64,000 nt of DNA from an uncultured Draconibacterium sp. (lineage in GTDB: Bacteria > Bacteroidota > Bacteroidia > Bacteroidales > Prolixibacteraceae): NCBI RefSeq assembly GCF_963677575.1, contig NZ_OY782038.1:248001-312000 (forward strand), given 5' to 3'. A model generated the notes under the pieces. The model saw only the letters and a list, made by a program, of their open reading frames with translations. It did no database searches and was not told the DNA's origin. This document shows, piece after piece, positions 1 to 9,673 of the stretch; position 1 is the stretch's first letter; each line of letters opens with the position of its first letter. Made by a program: the position numbers and the translations under genes.

Positions 1-681
1 GCCGCTGCCTTTAAAACCTTGCTTTCATCTGCAGAATTTAGTGCAATCAATTATTTTGCAGTTGCCGGAACATACGGCATTCAGGAGGGATTATATGTGC
101 CGCCAAACCCGCTTTTTCAGCAGGCTTTTAGTGATAAATGGACTGATGCACATGCAAATAAAACAAAAGCCACTAAGAAGATGGAAAATGTGGCACTTGA
201 ATGTTTGCAAAAAGGTGGTAATATTTGGATTGCCGAGGCCGGTCAGTCCGATTTTTCGGCAGAACTTATAAAAGCGATTCAAAAGTCTGCTACGGAGATT
301 AATACTGCCAAACGAATTCATATTGTGCAACACAGTGATTGGAATGAGGACGTGACCTCGGCAAATAGTCTGGCTTTTGTAAAAGCGAATAGTACATATC
401 ATAAAATTCCAGATGGTAATGTTGTTGGAAACGGCACCCCGGGATTTCGGACTCCGGGTTATAGTGATTGGAAAACAAAAGTGAAAGATACTGAATTAGT
501 AAAGATATGGAGGCTGGCTGTTGAAATTGGCTTGAAATACAACGGTAAAGAAGGCAGGTACAACAACGAAGCGGTTGCGGATGGAGGACTCGATTTCTCC
601 GATTTGTGTGAAGTTTGCTGGATTCTGGGTATCGAAAGTATTAAAGATACCGAAGAGTTTTTCAATCGTTTCGGTCGTTAA
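1..681 (+). CDS. Hypothetical protein, C-terminal part (cut by window edge)
   Basis: The frame is open from base 1, so the gene starts outside the window; the first possible start inside, a TTG at 19, is not needed. About 226 residues are visible. I do not recognise the family with certainty. A GGNIWIAEAGQSD segment followed by IHIVQHSDWNED looks like alternating beta strands and helices of a Rossmann-like fold, loosely recalling nucleoside-hydrolase-like proteins of Bacteroidota and Planctomycetes; this resemblance is a guess. The C-terminal residues include a conserved-looking ADGGLDFSDLCEVCW stretch with two cysteines. A gap of only 13 bases separates it from the next gene, so the two may be co-transcribed. 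Confidence 0.55.
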   Translation, partial: AAAFKTLLSSAEFSAINYFAVAGTYGIQEGLYVPPNPLFQQAFSDKWTDAHANKTKATKKMENVALECLQKGGNIWIAEAGQSDFSAELIKAIQKSATEINTAKRIHIVQHSDWNEDVTSANSLAFVKANSTYHKIPDGNVVGNGTPGFRTPGYSDWKTKVKDTELVKIWRLAVEIGLKYNGKEGRYNNEAVADGGLDFSDLCEVCWILGIESIKDTEEFFNRFGR

Positions 682-694
682 TTTTAAATACTGA

Positions 695-1426
695 ATGCTA
701 TTAAAGTATAAAATATCAAGTTGTTTTGTCGTACTATTTTTGTTGACGTTTTTGTTCACGAATGCATCAGCCCAAAAGCATACTGTTTATCTGATTCCCG
801 GTCAGGGAGCAGATGCCCGTTTGTACAAGAATCTGGAGCTCGACACGGCGTTTCAGATAAAACACATCGATTATTTTACACCCGATAAAGGGTGGGATAT
901 GGAAGCTTTTGCCCGCGAACTATCGAAACAAATCGATACTACTGAAACTTTTTCTATAATTGGTGTGTCGTTAGGCGGGATGCTGGCAACCGAAATGGCC
1001 GATTTTCTGAATCCTGAAAAAGTTATTATTATTTCGAGTGCAAAAAACCGGAAAGAATTTCCGGGACGCTACCGTTTGCAGAAAATAATACCTGTTTATC
1101 GAATCGTTCCGGGCTTTGTAATTAAAACCGGTGCCCGTATTTTGCAACCACTGGTAGAACCCGACAGAAAAAAAGACAAGGCTACTTTTAAAAGTATGTT
1201 AAAAAGAAAAGATCCCCAATTTTTAAAACGTACAACTACCATGATACTCACTTGGAAACGGGAAAGTTACAGCGATAAAATAGTACATATTCATGGCGAT
1301 ATCGATAAAACTCTGCCTCCGCGCTTTGTTCAATTTGATTACCTGGTGGAAGATGGTTCGCATATGATGGTGTTAACGCGTGGCGAACTCATCAGCGAAA
1401 TTGTAAATAATATTATGATAGAATAA
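695..1426 (+). CDS. Exported alpha/beta hydrolase
   Basis: A 243-residue protein with an N-terminal signal peptide (hydrophobic core about residues 8-24, ending in ASAQ). The mature part starts with a strand and an oxyanion-type LIPGQGAD segment, carries the nucleophile elbow GVSLGG near residue 92, a candidate acid in HGDIDKTLP and a candidate catalytic histidine in DGSHMMV near residue 225. These elements in this order define the alpha/beta hydrolase fold. The substrate cannot be told from sequence; esterase or lipase activity in the periplasm or at the cell surface is the likely general role. It lies 13 bases after the preceding gene and is followed by a second, different alpha/beta hydrolase. 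Confidence 0.75.
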   Translation: MLLKYKISSCFVVLFLLTFLFTNASAQKHTVYLIPGQGADARLYKNLELDTAFQIKHIDYFTPDKGWDMEAFARELSKQIDTTETFSIIGVSLGGMLATEMADFLNPEKVIIISSAKNRKEFPGRYRLQKIIPVYRIVPGFVIKTGARILQPLVEPDRKKDKATFKSMLKRKDPQFLKRTTTMILTWKRESYSDKIVHIHGDIDKTLPPRFVQFDYLVEDGSHMMVLTRGELISEIVNNIMIE

Positions 1427-1493
1427 AATGTGCACCTCTCGGATTCTTCTTTGGTTTTCCTTAACTTACAAAGAGAATTAGAAATCTTTGATT

Positions 1494-2564
1494 ATGCACA
1501 ATACCTTAAAACTCCTGACCTTTGTTTTAGCAAGCTTTACTTTGTCAACACAAGCTATCGCACAAATAGAAACAACCATTTTTAAAGTAGGTAAACAAGA
1601 TGATAAAAATGTTGTATCGTTTTTTACAAACCGTGTAATCGAAGTTAACGAAGACAATTCATACACATTTAAAAATAGCAGTACGCAACAAACCAATACT
1701 CTGTATTTCTGTAATTACAATTACGACAACGATTCCATAGAATTAAATCTAAGAGCCGTTAACCTTTCTGATAAATATCCGACGGAAAAGTTAAAGCATA
1801 ATATTATGTACGATATATACGAGTATAATCGTATGAAAAAAGGAATCAAGAACTTTTATATAGTCGTTGGCGGATATGGAAAATCTTTTGATAAACAAGT
1901 GCATGAATACATGCATCGATTAAAGACAAATTATGGTGATTCGTTATTGAATCAGGCTTCGATAAGTGTTTTTGCCTGGGGAACGGAAGATAAAGTTTAT
2001 CGGTATTACAATGCGCTTCGTGTGTCGAAACGGGGAGCAGCCGATTTCGCTATATTTCAGCACATGCTCGATGAGTTTATGGGTGATACAGAATATTGGG
2101 AAACACATCCCAAAGACATCACCATAAGCATTCTTTTTTCGTCGATGGCAAACGAAATGTTTCGGAGTTATATCCTCGAAAGAGAAAAGCAGAATATTCC
2201 ACTGGTAAAAACCTATAATGGAATCATATTCGTTGGAAGTGTTGCTCCCCGCAATGTATTTGAAGAAGGCAAGGCCTTTCATAATCTTGGCGAAATGGCA
2301 GATACGGTTCGTTTGGTAGTAAATTCAAAAGATATATTGCTAAAAATGTCTAGTTTGGCTCATCTGAAGAATCGCATTGGAAATAAAGGGCCAAAAAATC
2401 CTGATGAGTTGCCTGACTTTGTTAAAGTGTCGAATATTAAGTCATTAATCACAAAAGATGATATGAAACGTATGGGGCACGACTATGTGCTTACGAATCC
2501 TGTGGTTCAGGATGCTTTGCTTGAAATGGCTGAGAAAAATATTGAAAGTAAAAAGTCTGACTAA
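1494..2564 (+). CDS. Exported alpha/beta hydrolase-like protein (DUF900-like)
   Basis: A 356-residue protein read from the ATG at 1494, chosen because it gives a clean signal peptide (MHNTLKLLTF to QAIAQ); a TTG two codons upstream is also in frame. The middle matches the layout of DUF900 hydrolases: an YIVVGGYGKSFD segment where that family has its HGYN motif, then helices, a nucleophile-like LFSSMANEMF near residue 220, a GSVAPRNVF segment, VVNSKDILL in the acid position, and MGHDYV supplying a candidate histidine. Assignment rests on motif order only, and the nucleophile motif deviates from the common HSMGN form. Exported by inference; substrate unknown. Confidence 0.6.
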   Translation: MHNTLKLLTFVLASFTLSTQAIAQIETTIFKVGKQDDKNVVSFFTNRVIEVNEDNSYTFKNSSTQQTNTLYFCNYNYDNDSIELNLRAVNLSDKYPTEKLKHNIMYDIYEYNRMKKGIKNFYIVVGGYGKSFDKQVHEYMHRLKTNYGDSLLNQASISVFAWGTEDKVYRYYNALRVSKRGAADFAIFQHMLDEFMGDTEYWETHPKDITISILFSSMANEMFRSYILEREKQNIPLVKTYNGIIFVGSVAPRNVFEEGKAFHNLGEMADTVRLVVNSKDILLKMSSLAHLKNRIGNKGPKNPDELPDFVKVSNIKSLITKDDMKRMGHDYVLTNPVVQDALLEMAEKNIESKKSD

Positions 2565-2629
2565 ATTACCTCAATCTTGTTTTTTGTTTGAATGCAGAAG
2601 TCGAAACGAGCTGTTTTGGAATAAATCCT

Positions 2630-2637
2630 TAGTTTTG
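2630..2637 (+). promoter_or_regulatory. -7 box of the TPR lipoprotein gene
   Basis: TAGTTTTG matches the Bacteroidota -7 consensus TAnnTTTG and would place the transcript start about 14 bases before the ATG at 2657. I do not see a well-spaced TTG for the -33 element. Confidence 0.4.
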
Positions 2638-2656
2638 GCACTCCAATTAAATTACT

Positions 2657-3532
2657 ATGGCTAAAAAGAAATTTTTATGGGGTGCGGTAATTGTCATTTT
2701 TATGGCATCGTGTGGAGCACCAAAAGTACTTACCACGCAAAAAACTGAAGCAACGAATTTTGAAGCTGCAGGAAATTATTCTCAGGCGCTTACAGCCTGG
2801 ACGAGTTATTTTGATGCAACAGCAATTGAAGAAGTGGCAGGAGCAGATTTTGCTCAGGCTGCAAAAACGGCTTTCAAAGCCGGAAATAATCCTCAGGCCA
2901 TAAGTTGGTTCGATCAGGCACGCTATAAAAATTATGGCGATTCGGATATGTACCAAACACTGGCAGCCATTTACAAACAAGAAGATAATTTATCGAAAGA
3001 ACTGTCGGCACTGGAATACATTATCGCAAATTACGGAACCGGTAATAATGAAGTGAACGCCCGTTTATTGGCCATTTATACCGAAATAGATTCAAATGAT
3101 AAAGCTTTTGAAGTTTGGAAAACTCTGGATGCCGAATCGAAGAATGTTGAATCAAACCTGGATAATTATTTTGCTGTAAATAAAGCGCTTGAAAACGAAG
3201 CCATTTGCGATAGTCTTGCTGAGGTTTTACTCGAAAAAAATCCGGAGCATTTGGATGCTTTGGAATGGAACGCCAAAAAATATTACTGGGCCGGACAAAG
3301 CCGCTACGAGCGTGAGATGGCGAAATACAATGCGAATAAAACCCGCAAAAACTATAATACGCTTTTGAAAGAGTTAGATTTGGTAACAGCTGATTTTAAG
3401 AAGGCTTTACCTTATTTAGATAAACTTTGGAAGTTACAACCCGGAAAAGAATATGCCGGTTACCTGGCTAATATTTATGCCCGGTTTGGCGACGAAGAAA
3501 AGACGGAATACTATAAAAACTATATGAAGTAA
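2657..3532 (+). CDS. TPR-repeat lipoprotein
   Basis: A 291-residue protein with a lysine-rich N-terminus, a short hydrophobic segment and a lipobox ending at MASC (cysteine near residue 19), so it should be lipidated and anchored in the outer or inner membrane. The rest is helical and made of tetratricopeptide-like units: NYSQALTAWTSYF, NNPQAISWFDQARYKN, NDKAFEVWKTL and a C-terminal GDEEKTEYYKNYMK. TPR proteins act as protein-binding scaffolds; the partner is unknown. It has its own likely promoter and ends at a bidirectional terminator, so it looks monocistronic. Confidence 0.72.
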   Translation: MAKKKFLWGAVIVIFMASCGAPKVLTTQKTEATNFEAAGNYSQALTAWTSYFDATAIEEVAGADFAQAAKTAFKAGNNPQAISWFDQARYKNYGDSDMYQTLAAIYKQEDNLSKELSALEYIIANYGTGNNEVNARLLAIYTEIDSNDKAFEVWKTLDAESKNVESNLDNYFAVNKALENEAICDSLAEVLLEKNPEHLDALEWNAKKYYWAGQSRYEREMAKYNANKTRKNYNTLLKELDLVTADFKKALPYLDKLWKLQPGKEYAGYLANIYARFGDEEKTEYYKNYMK

Positions 3533-3567
3533 AAAAAGGCTGCTAATCAATTAGCAGCCTTTTTTTT
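3531..3567. terminator. Bidirectional intrinsic terminator
   Basis: GGCTGCTAAT pairs with ATTAGCAGCC, flanked by an A-run on the left and a T-run on the right. It sits between the convergent TPR lipoprotein gene and the efflux channel gene and can serve both. Confidence 0.85.
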
Positions 3568-3573
3568 GAAGAA

Positions 3574-4953
3574 TTACCATCCTCCACCAAGTGCCTTGTA
3601 TAAGTTTATATTGGCTTCCAGACTTTTTTGTAAAAGTTCGGAATAATACAATTCAATATTAAAAAGTGCACGTTCTGCATCCAACACTTCCAGATAGCTG
3701 GTAACGCCACCGTCGTATCGTTGCCGCGAAAGTTCAGCCGCATTTTGCGATGCCTCCAGTTGTTGACGTGTAAATTTTAGTTCATCGGCCAATGTCGTGA
3801 TGTAGATCAATGCATCTTCCGTTTCCCTAAATGCCGAAAGTACCGCTTTTTCATAGTTGTATTTCATTTGTTCGGTTACTTCCCGTTGTGCTTCAACCCG
3901 GCGTTTGTTTTTCCCGAATTGGAATATCGGTCCAAACAGATCGGCGCCGGCAGAACCAATTAAAGCGTCATCCGAATTAAAATCAGCCAGATCAGCGCTG
4001 GCAATCCCCAGTAATCCGGTTAAACTGATCGACGGGAAACGCATTGCCTGTGCCACACCGATACGGGCATTTTGTGCTTTCAACATCTGTTCTGCCTGAA
4101 GAATATCGGGGCGCCGCTCCAATAATTCTGAAGGTAGTCCAGCCGGAACGATACCGGGCAACTCTAGTTCTTCAAGTGCAGTGCCAGTAATAATTGGTGC
4201 AGGATTTTGCCCGATTAAAACACTAAGTGCATTTTCGGTAAAAGCTATCGAACGTTTGTAAACAGGAATGGCTGCGGCCGCAGTGGCTTCTTGTATTTGC
4301 GCCTGATTAAGGTCAATCTCCGGAACTATTCCTTTCTCGAAACGTTCCCTGATAATTCTGTGCGATTCTTTTCTGGATTCAAGCGTTCTACGTGCTATTT
4401 CCAGCCGGTTTTTATAATCGAGCAGTGTATGATAACTTATTGCAACCTGCGAAACCAAACTTAACTCTAATGCCTGTAATCCGTATTCCGAGGCTAGTAA
4501 ATCCGCTTGTGCAGCTTCTGTTGCTCTGCGGTATTTCCCCCAAAAGTCAAGCTCCCAATTCAGGTTTGTGGTTGCTGTTAACGAGGACATTGCCGAAAGG
4601 GCAGGAGCTTGTGTATTTCCATAAGCAAACGATGCCGAATAAGAAAACTGTGGATACAGATCGGCTTTTGCCATTCCCAAGTAGGCGCGGGCTTCGTTTA
4701 TGCTTGATACAGCCATTAAACGGTCGAGATTATTAGCCAGCGCCGAGTCGATAAGATTAGCCAATACCGGATCATTAAAAAGAACCTGCCAGTTTATGGT
4801 ATCTGCTTCTGTTGCCTCCGTATTCTGGAAACGATAATTTTCCGGCGTTTGCATCTCAACCTGCTGAAATTTTGGTCCAACCATGCAGCTGCTCACAAAC
4901 AGCAACAATGCAACACTCAATAAACCGTATATTTTATTTCGTTTCATTTTCAT
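3574..4953 (-). CDS. RND efflux outer-membrane channel lipoprotein (OprM/NodT family)
   Basis: 459 residues from the ATG at 4953; the frame continues to an ATG at 4989, but the later start places a normal lysine/arginine-rich signal peptide directly before the lipobox VSSC. The mature protein starts MVGPKFQ, as in OprM/CusC-type channels (CxxGPDY-like). It has the duplicated efflux-channel repeats, including NWELDFWGKYRRATEAAQADLLASE, LLERRPDILQAEQ and RYDGGVTSYLEVLDAER. It forms the trimeric outer-membrane exit duct of a tripartite pump. It is the last gene of a three-gene operon with the RND pump and the adaptor and ends at a bidirectional terminator. Substrate cannot be inferred. Confidence 0.93.
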   Translation of the reverse strand: MKMKRNKIYGLLSVALLLFVSSCMVGPKFQQVEMQTPENYRFQNTEATEADTINWQVLFNDPVLANLIDSALANNLDRLMAVSSINEARAYLGMAKADLYPQFSYSASFAYGNTQAPALSAMSSLTATTNLNWELDFWGKYRRATEAAQADLLASEYGLQALELSLVSQVAISYHTLLDYKNRLEIARRTLESRKESHRIIRERFEKGIVPEIDLNQAQIQEATAAAAIPVYKRSIAFTENALSVLIGQNPAPIITGTALEELELPGIVPAGLPSELLERRPDILQAEQMLKAQNARIGVAQAMRFPSISLTGLLGIASADLADFNSDDALIGSAGADLFGPIFQFGKNKRRVEAQREVTEQMKYNYEKAVLSAFRETEDALIYITTLADELKFTRQQLEASQNAAELSRQRYDGGVTSYLEVLDAERALFNIELYYSELLQKSLEANINLYKALGGGW

Positions 4954-5053
4954 TCGTTTATAATTGTTATTTTTTGGTAACTTATGCAACTCGCATAATC
5001 ATACTCCTGTATATAAAAAAGCTTTTTATATGCTCGTTTCATCATCTTTAAGA

Positions 5054-8000
5054 TTAGTTGAGTTTCTTGTTCTTCGATTGCTGTGCTACCGCTTTTGCTT
5101 CTCGTTTCTTTTCGTACCCGGCAATTTTTCCAATAAACACGAATAACATGGGGTAGAAGAAAACTCCAAGTAAAGTGGCTAAACTCATTCCTCCAAGCAG
5201 TGCTAGTCCCATAACTTTACGTGCTTCTGCACCCGAACCTGATGCAACTACCAGCGGAAAAATACCTAGAATGAAAGAAAAGGCAGTCATAAGAATTGGT
5301 CGGAAACGCGAGCGGGCAGCTTCAATAGCCGCATCAAACAGGCTCTTTCCTTTATCAAATTCTTCTTTAGCAAACTCAACGATAAGAATCGCGTTTTTGG
5401 CGGCCATACCAATCAGCATTACAAAACTTACCTGTGCAAAAATGTTGTTCTCGAAAGTGGGGCTTCCCAAGCGGCCTAACCAAAGCGCGAACAAAGCACC
5501 AAAAATAGCAAATGGTGTTCCCAGTAAAATACTAAATGGTAAGGACCAACTTTCGTATTGTGCCGACAGGATAAGAAATACAAAAAGCAATGAGAAAATC
5601 ATGATAACTCCCAGCGAGCCGGAAGCCTGTTTTTCCTGGTACGACATCGCATTCCACTGGTATCCCATGTCGGCCGGCAGAACTTCTGCGGCAACTTCCT
5701 CAAGCGCTTTCATTGCCTGTGCAGATGTATAACCCTGAGTCGGAGCACCTGTAACTTCCACCGCACGGTATAAATTAAAACGGTTGGTGTATTCCGGCCC
5801 GGAAATAGGCTCAACGGTGGCCAGCGTTGCCAGAGGAACCATATCTCCGTGATTGTTTTTTATAAAGAAACTGTTGATATCCTTTTCTGATACACGATAT
5901 TCGTGTTCGGCCTGAATGTAGGTTTTATAAAGTCGTCCGAACCGGGTAAAGTCGTTTACATAGGCTCCTCCCATAAATGCACCTACAGTAGTATAAAGAT
6001 CGTTTAAGGAAACGCCCATCTTCAACGCTTTTTCCTTATCGATATTTAAATAGCGCTGCGGAACGTTAGCCTGGAAAGTTGTAAAGGCATTCGCGATCTC
6101 TTCGCGGGCATTGGCGGCCTGCATAAACTGGGCTGCATTTTGTGCCAGGTAATCAGGCGTGTTTCCGCCCCTGTCTTGCAGCATGATGCTAAAACCTGAT
6201 CCATTACCTAAACCAGGAATGGCAGGAGGACCAAAAGCGAATACCTGTGCAGCATTTATTTCTGTTGCCAACTTAATGTTGATCTCGCGTATCAGCTCAT
6301 CCGCTGTTTTTTCACGCTCATCCCAATTGCGAAGGGCAACAAACATAAAGCCGGTGTTGGTTGCCATTGCGCCCGATAACATACTAAATCCCGTAGCATT
6401 GGTAACATATTCAACTTCCGGATATTCTTCCAGAATACCTTCAATTTTCTTCGCCACAACATCCGAACGTTGCAAAGATGCAGCATCGGGTAATTGCATA
6501 TTAATAAAAAGGTATCCCATATCTTCTGCCGGAATAAAACCACCGGGAACCAGTTTCCCAAAAACTGCCATTCCAACAGTAATCACTAAAATGAAAACTA
6601 CGCCACGTTTGAGCTTTCTGGTGAAGATATTTGTGAGCTTCATGTAACCCTCGGTCGATTTACCCATCCATTTGTTGAACTTCCCAAAAAACCAACCCAA
6701 AGGACCTTTATATGGTTTAGGTTCTTTTAATAACAGCGATGCCAGGGCAGGACTCAGCGTAAGTGCGTTAACAGAAGAAACAATTACCGAAACCACAATC
6801 GTAATCGCAAATTGCTGATACAATCGTCCGGTAATTCCTGCCATCCCTGCAACCGGAATAAAAACCGCGACCAATACAAGCGTGGTAGCCACAACCGGTG
6901 CCGACACTTTTCGCATGGCATCGAGTGTTGCTTCTTTTGTGCTCATTCCATTTGAAATATTCACCTGAACGGCTTCAACAACAACAATGGCATCGTCAAC
7001 TACAATACCGATGGCAAGAACCAAACCCAGTAGCGACAATACATTAATTGTAAAACCTAAGAGTGGAAAGAAAATAAACGCTCCAACCAATGAAACGGGT
7101 ATCGCTATTGTTGGAATAAGCGTTGCCCGCCAGTCTTGAATGAAAATAAAAACCACTAGAATTACCAGAATCAAAGCGATGATCAATGTTTCTACAATAT
7201 CGTTGATACCTGCGGTAATTGCGGCGGTGGTGTCTAATGAAATGTCGTATTTAATTCCTTCAGGGAATGATCCTGAAAGTCTTTCAATTTCTTCACGAAC
7301 CTGACTGGCCAGTTCTGTGGCATTCGAGCCCGGTGCCTGATAAAGTGCTATGATGGAACAAGCTTCACCATTCATTCGGGTAAATGCACTGTATGTTTCA
7401 ACACCTAAAGTAATCTCTGCAATATCTCTTAATCGTACTTGTGATCCGTCGGATTGTGTGCGAACTACGATCTCTCCAAATTCCTCTGGCGAATTAAATC
7501 GCTCAGGCATACGAACTGTGTAGGTAAATTCCGTTCCTGGTGGCGATGGTTCTGCTCCGAATTTACCTCCCGGAACAACGGCATTTTGTTGATTGATCGC
7601 ATTCAATATTTCAGGAATTGTCAACTCCATAGCTGCCAGACGGTCGGGTTTTACCCAAATACGCATGGAATAATCAGATGCACCAATTACATTTACACGT
7701 CCGATTCCTTTAATACGCGCCAGCTGGTCTTTAATATTTATCAATCCGTAGTTTCCCAGAAAATCCTGGTCGTAACGGCCGTCAGATGTGAGTGCAATCA
7801 ACATTAAAACATTGGGTAGCGACTTTTCAGTGGTAACGCCAAGTTTTTTTACCGATTCCGGAAGTTTTGCCGATGCTGCGGATACCCGGTTTTGTGCCAA
7901 TACCGTGTTCATATCAGGATCCGTTCCCACATCAAACGAAATCTGGATGTTCATTGTTCCGTCGTTCGCATTGGTCGATTTCATGTAAATCATGTTGTCA

Positions 8001-8227
8001 ACACCATTAATTTGCTGCTCTAACGGAGTAGCCATCGATTCTTCTACTGTAAGCGCATTGGCTCCGGTGTACGACCCCCGAACCTGAACGATAGGCGGAG
8101 TAAGGTTCGGATATTGCTCAATTGGCAAACCACTGAGCATTACCAAACCGACGATAACAATTACAATGGCAATTACCATAGCAACTATTGGCCGGTGTAC
8201 AAAGAAATTTCCTTTATTATCTGACAT
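5054..8227 (-). CDS. RND multidrug efflux pump, inner-membrane subunit (AcrB/HAE1 family)
   Basis: 1057 residues, the usual length for AcrB-type proton-driven pumps. It shows FFVHRPIVAMVIAIVIVIVG as the first membrane segment, the porter domain opening LPIEQYPNLTPP, the TM4 motif IGIVVDDAIVVVEAV with the paired aspartates of the proton relay, the second large porter domain, and the TM10 motif MLIGMAAKNAILIVEFA with the relay lysine. It exports hydrophobic or amphipathic compounds through the outer-membrane channel, driven by the proton gradient. It lies 9 bases downstream of the adaptor gene and 100 bases before the channel gene, so the three form one operon. Confidence 0.96.
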   Translation of the reverse strand: MSDNKGNFFVHRPIVAMVIAIVIVIVGLVMLSGLPIEQYPNLTPPIVQVRGSYTGANALTVEESMATPLEQQINGVDNMIYMKSTNANDGTMNIQISFDVGTDPDMNTVLAQNRVSAASAKLPESVKKLGVTTEKSLPNVLMLIALTSDGRYDQDFLGNYGLINIKDQLARIKGIGRVNVIGASDYSMRIWVKPDRLAAMELTIPEILNAINQQNAVVPGGKFGAEPSPPGTEFTYTVRMPERFNSPEEFGEIVVRTQSDGSQVRLRDIAEITLGVETYSAFTRMNGEACSIIALYQAPGSNATELASQVREEIERLSGSFPEGIKYDISLDTTAAITAGINDIVETLIIALILVILVVFIFIQDWRATLIPTIAIPVSLVGAFIFFPLLGFTINVLSLLGLVLAIGIVVDDAIVVVEAVQVNISNGMSTKEATLDAMRKVSAPVVATTLVLVAVFIPVAGMAGITGRLYQQFAITIVVSVIVSSVNALTLSPALASLLLKEPKPYKGPLGWFFGKFNKWMGKSTEGYMKLTNIFTRKLKRGVVFILVITVGMAVFGKLVPGGFIPAEDMGYLFINMQLPDAASLQRSDVVAKKIEGILEEYPEVEYVTNATGFSMLSGAMATNTGFMFVALRNWDEREKTADELIREINIKLATEINAAQVFAFGPPAIPGLGNGSGFSIMLQDRGGNTPDYLAQNAAQFMQAANAREEIANAFTTFQANVPQRYLNIDKEKALKMGVSLNDLYTTVGAFMGGAYVNDFTRFGRLYKTYIQAEHEYRVSEKDINSFFIKNNHGDMVPLATLATVEPISGPEYTNRFNLYRAVEVTGAPTQGYTSAQAMKALEEVAAEVLPADMGYQWNAMSYQEKQASGSLGVIMIFSLLFVFLILSAQYESWSLPFSILLGTPFAIFGALFALWLGRLGSPTFENNIFAQVSFVMLIGMAAKNAILIVEFAKEEFDKGKSLFDAAIEAARSRFRPILMTAFSFILGIFPLVVASGSGAEARKVMGLALLGGMSLATLLGVFFYPMLFVFIGKIAGYEKKREAKAVAQQSKNKKLN

Positions 8228-8236
8228 AGCTATGGT

Positions 8237-9370
8237 TTAAAGATTTGCGAACTGACTTTCAAATTCAACGGTTTCAGCCATAACCGGCATTCCATTCCGT
8301 ACTTTCTGAAGACCTTCAATCAGTACTTCCTCTCCGGGTTTCAGCCCTTCTTTTATCAGCCACATATCGCCAACTTTACCACCCGAAACAATTTGTCTTG
8401 TCTCTATTTTGTTTTCATTATTTACAACAAAAACAGAATATTGTCCCTGTAGTTCTTTTACACATTTTTGTGGAATGACTATCGCATTTTGATGTCTTAG
8501 TGGAATTCGAACTTTTGCATATTGTCCCGGACGAATAATCAAATCGGGATTCGGGAAACGCGTTTGAATAAGGATGGTCCCTGTGTTACTATCAACACCG
8601 CGGTCGATAAAATTTACCGCCCCTTTATGTTTGTGTATCGAATTATCAGCTAATACTAATTCCAAAATGTCTAAATGTTGTTCGTTTTCCTGGTACAATT
8701 TTTCGGTACCGCCTAAGTAGTTTACTACTTGCAAATATTGGTTTTCCGGCAAGAAAAAATCAACGTGAATTACATCGGTTTTCGACACTGTATTTAATAC
8801 TACCAGAGGTGCTTGTCCAACTAAATCACCAACTTTGGCCACCGATTTGCCAATTATACCGTTAATAGGAGAATAAACTTTTGTGTATCCCAATTGAATT
8901 TGAGCGATTTCGAGATTGGCTTCTGCTGCTTTGACCTGCGATTCTGCCGCTTCAAATTGTACCTGTGCGCCATCAAGATCGGCCTGACTAACAGCATTGC
9001 TTTCTGCCAAAGGTTTGTAGCGGTTTAAATCGCTTTGTGCTTTAGCATACAACGATTTCGCCTCTGCCAACAGACTTTGTTTTGCTGCAACTTCTGCTTC
9101 ATAGGGTTGCGCATCGATAGTATAAAGTAATTGGCCTTTTTTTACCGGAAGACCTTCGTTAAAATGTATGCCTTCAAGAAATCCGGCAACACGGGCACGA
9201 ATGGAAATGTCTTGGTAGCCATAAACCTGGCCTACAAAATCAACTTTTTCAACAACATCTTTTTGAACAACATCAACAACCTTAACTTGCATAGAAGGTG
9301 TCTGGCTTTGCTGTTCTTGTGCACATGATAGGAGCAAAGCTACTGCAATCACAATCAATAAAATTTTCAT
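8237..9370 (-). CDS. RND efflux periplasmic adaptor (AcrA family lipoprotein)
   Basis: 377 residues from the ATG at 9370, which begins a classic lipoprotein signal (MKILLIVIAVALLLSC); an ATG 24 bases upstream is in frame but would add a non-signal-like leader. The order is beta-barrel/lipoyl first half (VGYQDISIRARVAGFLEG-like), alpha-helical hairpin about residues 90-160 rich in Ala and Gln, lipoyl second half (YTKVYSPINGIIGKS), beta-barrel and membrane-proximal domain ending in GLKPGEEVLIEGLQKVR. It links the inner-membrane pump to the outer-membrane channel. It is first in the operon. I found no local regulator gene, which many efflux operons have. Confidence 0.94.
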   Translation of the reverse strand: MKILLIVIAVALLLSCAQEQQSQTPSMQVKVVDVVQKDVVEKVDFVGQVYGYQDISIRARVAGFLEGIHFNEGLPVKKGQLLYTIDAQPYEAEVAAKQSLLAEAKSLYAKAQSDLNRYKPLAESNAVSQADLDGAQVQFEAAESQVKAAEANLEIAQIQLGYTKVYSPINGIIGKSVAKVGDLVGQAPLVVLNTVSKTDVIHVDFFLPENQYLQVVNYLGGTEKLYQENEQHLDILELVLADNSIHKHKGAVNFIDRGVDSNTGTILIQTRFPNPDLIIRPGQYAKVRIPLRHQNAIVIPQKCVKELQGQYSVFVVNNENKIETRQIVSGGKVGDMWLIKEGLKPGEEVLIEGLQKVRNGMPVMAETVEFESQFANL

Positions 9371-9394
9371 AGGAAATGGTTTTAAATGATACAT

Positions 9395-9623
9395 TCTTAG
9401 GTTTTTTGGGATACATTCATTTTAAATTCCCTAGTAATATAAGACAATTTAAGTTATTATGGTTAAACATATTAAAAGAAAATATAGGCAGTTTTTGCCT
9501 AAACAGTAGAATACACTTCGTAAAACAATATTTATTATATGTCAGATACTTTGTAAATATTGATCTAGAAGTGATTTGTTTCGAGAGTCAGTAGTGGGAA
9601 AATAGAGGAGATTAAACCAACAT
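9395..9623. other. Intergenic region upstream of the efflux operon
   Basis: AT-rich region that should hold the efflux-operon promoter. I could not find a convincing TAnnTTTG box. A 72-codon frame on the plus strand here has low-complexity, unprotein-like content and is not called. Confidence 0.4.
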
Positions 9624-9660
9624 AAAAAAAAGGTTCCCGTAATCGGAAACCTTTTTTTAA
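9624..9660. terminator. Intrinsic terminator downstream of first DPP-IV-like gene
   Basis: AAGGTTCCCG and CGGAAACCTT form a stem with one mismatch and a TAAT loop, flanked by an A-run and a T-run. It lies directly after the stop codon of the minus-strand peptidase gene. Confidence 0.8.
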
Positions 9661-9673
9661 AATTATTGTAGCT

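Noticed and set aside
5175..5732. 185-codon open frame antisense to the RND pump
   Set aside because: It is a mirror of a well-supported gene; serine/alanine-rich composition without domain features.
9376..9594. 72-codon plus-strand frame upstream of the efflux operon
   Set aside because: AT-rich, Phe/Ile-heavy composition, overlaps the adaptor start region, no start signals.
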